6,692 bases of DNA from Pseudomonadota bacterium. Its GTDB lineage: Bacteria > Desulfobacterota > Desulfovibrionia > Desulfovibrionales > Desulfovibrionaceae. Below, in pieces: positions 5,474 through 6,692 of this stretch. The notes beneath the pieces were generated by a model. The model made no database searches, was not told the DNA's origin, and was given only the letters and a program-made list of their open reading frames with translations. The stretch's first letter is position 1, and each line of letters begins with the position of its first letter. Location of the stretch: positions 1 through 6,692 of the forward strand of contig JAHJKV010000116.1 in assembly GCA_018822065.1 (NCBI GenBank), read 5' to 3'. Both the position numbers and the translations under genes were made by a program.

Positions 5474-6692
5474 ATGCCACTTTGCAGCATAGAACAAGCC
5501 ATCGAGGACCTGCGCGCAGGCAAGATGATCATCATGGTCGATGACGAGGACCGCGAGAACGAGGGCGACCTTGTATGCGCGGCCGAATCCGTGACCCCCG
5601 AGATCATCAACTTCATGGCCACCCATGGCCGAGGACTCATCTGCCTGGCCATGTCCGCCGACATGGTTGCCCGCCTGGAACTGCCCATGATGTCCCAGAG
5701 CAACAAATCCCAGTTCGGCACCAACTTCACCGTGTCAATCGAGGCCCGCGAAGGCGTGACCACTGGCATCTCCGCCGCCGACCGCGCCAAGACCATCCTC
5801 ACCGCAGTGGACGACGGCGTCCGCCCCCAGGACATCGTATCTCCCGGCCACATCTTTCCCCTGCGGGCCCGCAAAGGCGGCACCCTGGTCCGGGCAGGCC
5901 AGACCGAGGGCAGCGTGGATCTGGCCACCCTGGCGGGCATGAAACCCGCAGGCGTCATCTGCGAGATCATGAACGACGACGGGACCATGGCCCGGCTGGA
6001 CGACCTGGAACTTTACGCCAAGAAACACAGCCTGAACATCTGCTCCGTGGCCGACCTCATCGCCTACCGCATGCGCTTCGGCGGCCACACCGTGACCAAA
6101 GTCGCCGAGGCCGAGCTGCCCACCCGCTACGGCGACTTCAAGACCATCGCCTTCCACTCCGAGGCGGACAACAAGACCCACATCGCGCTGATCAAGGGCA
6201 AGATCGAACCCGGCGACGAGGTCCTGGTCCGCGTCCACTCCGAATGCCTCACGGGCGACGTCTTTGGCTCCCGCCGCTGCGACTGCGGCAACCAGCTCAA
6301 CGACGCCATGTGCATGATCGAGCGCGAGGGCAAGGGCTTGGTACTCTACATGCGCCAGGAAGGCCGCGGCATTGGCCTGGGCAACAAGATCAAGGCCTAC
6401 CATCTCCAGGACGAAGGATTGGACACCGTCGAGGCCAACGAACGCCTCGGCTTTGCCCCGGACCTGCGGGAATACGGCACTGGCGCCCAGATGCTAGTGG
6501 CCCTGGGCGTGACCAAGATGCGGCTTCTGACCAACAACCCGAAGAAAATCATCGGCCTGGAAGGCTACGGCCTGGAAGTGGTGGAGCGCATGCCCATCGA
6601 AACCGGTGCCTGCGCTGTCAACCTCGGCTACCGCAAGACCAAGAAAGAAAAGATGGGGCACATACTGACCATTGAAGACAGCCCAGAATCCA
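5474..6692 (+). CDS. ribBA: RibBA: 3,4-dihydroxy-2-butanone-4-phosphate synthase / GTP cyclohydrolase II (3' end beyond window)
   Basis: This bifunctional enzyme supplies both precursors of riboflavin: the N-terminal domain makes 3,4-dihydroxy-2-butanone 4-phosphate from ribulose 5-phosphate, and the C-terminal domain opens GTP. 406 codons are visible without a stop, about the full family length, so only a short tail is missing. RibB landmarks: VDDEDRENEGD at 22-32, THGRG around 50, TGISAADRAKT near 97-107, GHIFPL at 125-130 (H126). The usual GHTE motif reads GQTEG, with Gln at 143 where Escherichia coli has metal ligand His153. RibA begins about residue 216: zinc cysteines C258, C269 and C271 (C-x10-C-x-C), RQEGRGIGLGNK at 294-305, D330 and R332 in DLREYGTGAQ, and TNNPKKI at 353-359. 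ATG at 5474 follows AAGGAA by 5 bases. No FMN riboswitch or other rib gene precedes it, so it appears to be first in its unit. The RibA half looks fully active; for RibB see the Gln note. Confidence 0.96.
   Translation, partial: MPLCSIEQAIEDLRAGKMIIMVDDEDRENEGDLVCAAESVTPEIINFMATHGRGLICLAMSADMVARLELPMMSQSNKSQFGTNFTVSIEAREGVTTGISAADRAKTILTAVDDGVRPQDIVSPGHIFPLRARKGGTLVRAGQTEGSVDLATLAGMKPAGVICEIMNDDGTMARLDDLELYAKKHSLNICSVADLIAYRMRFGGHTVTKVAEAELPTRYGDFKTIAFHSEADNKTHIALIKGKIEPGDEVLVRVHSECLTGDVFGSRRCDCGNQLNDAMCMIEREGKGLVLYMRQEGRGIGLGNKIKAYHLQDEGLDTVEANERLGFAPDLREYGTGAQMLVALGVTKMRLLTNNPKKIIGLEGYGLEVVERMPIETGACAVNLGYRKTKKEKMGHILTIEDSPES

Noticed and set aside
5575..6675. Plus-strand open frame of 366 codons inside ribBA in another frame
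   Set aside because: It is extremely rich in Arg, Pro, Gly and His, as expected for a frame-shifted reading of a GC-rich gene; the ribBA frame carries every expected motif.

Overview
The window looks like chromosomal DNA of a GC-rich Gram-negative anaerobe, most likely a Desulfovibrio-type sulfate reducer (Desulfovibrionales). This rests on the wording of the DEAD-box helicase and RibBA proteins, strong AGGAGG-type ribosome binding sites, frequent TTG/GTG starts and a flagellar sigma-28-type promoter. No database search was possible, so the taxon is an inference.

Layout, left to right. (1) 1-494, minus: the N-terminal 164 codons of an RhlE-type DEAD-box RNA helicase, running off the left edge and starting at TTG. 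(2) 495-752: a 258-base gap with several strong inverted repeats, either a structured helicase leader or an unannotated small RNA. (3) 753-2593, minus: two overlapping genes, a WcbI-like putative acetyltransferase followed by a CgeB-like glycosyltransferase, a probable polysaccharide or glycan-modification operon. (4) 2594-2706: short divergent promoter region. (5) 2707-3780, plus: cobT, with a TTG start fixed by an AAGGAGG site. (6) 3805-4770, minus: a class I SAM-dependent methyltransferase, convergent with cobT. (7) 4848-4878: a clear intrinsic terminator, minus strand. (8) 4906-5127, minus: a 73-residue protein of unknown function with a strong ribosome binding site and a near-consensus sigma-28 promoter. 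(9) 5128-5473: a divergent intergenic region with hairpins and a consensus -35 box. (10) 5474-6692, plus: ribBA (riboflavin synthesis), open at the right edge just before its expected end.

The window mixes housekeeping and cofactor genes (rhlE, cobT, ribBA) with surface-glycan-type genes (WcbI-like, glycosyltransferase, methyltransferase) and one small gene that appears to belong to the flagellar regulon. No mobile element, CRISPR array, tRNA or rRNA was seen. The items most worth a second look are the small gene with its own sigma-28 promoter and terminator, the structured gap before the helicase, and a His-to-Gln change at a metal-ligand position in the RibB domain of RibBA.
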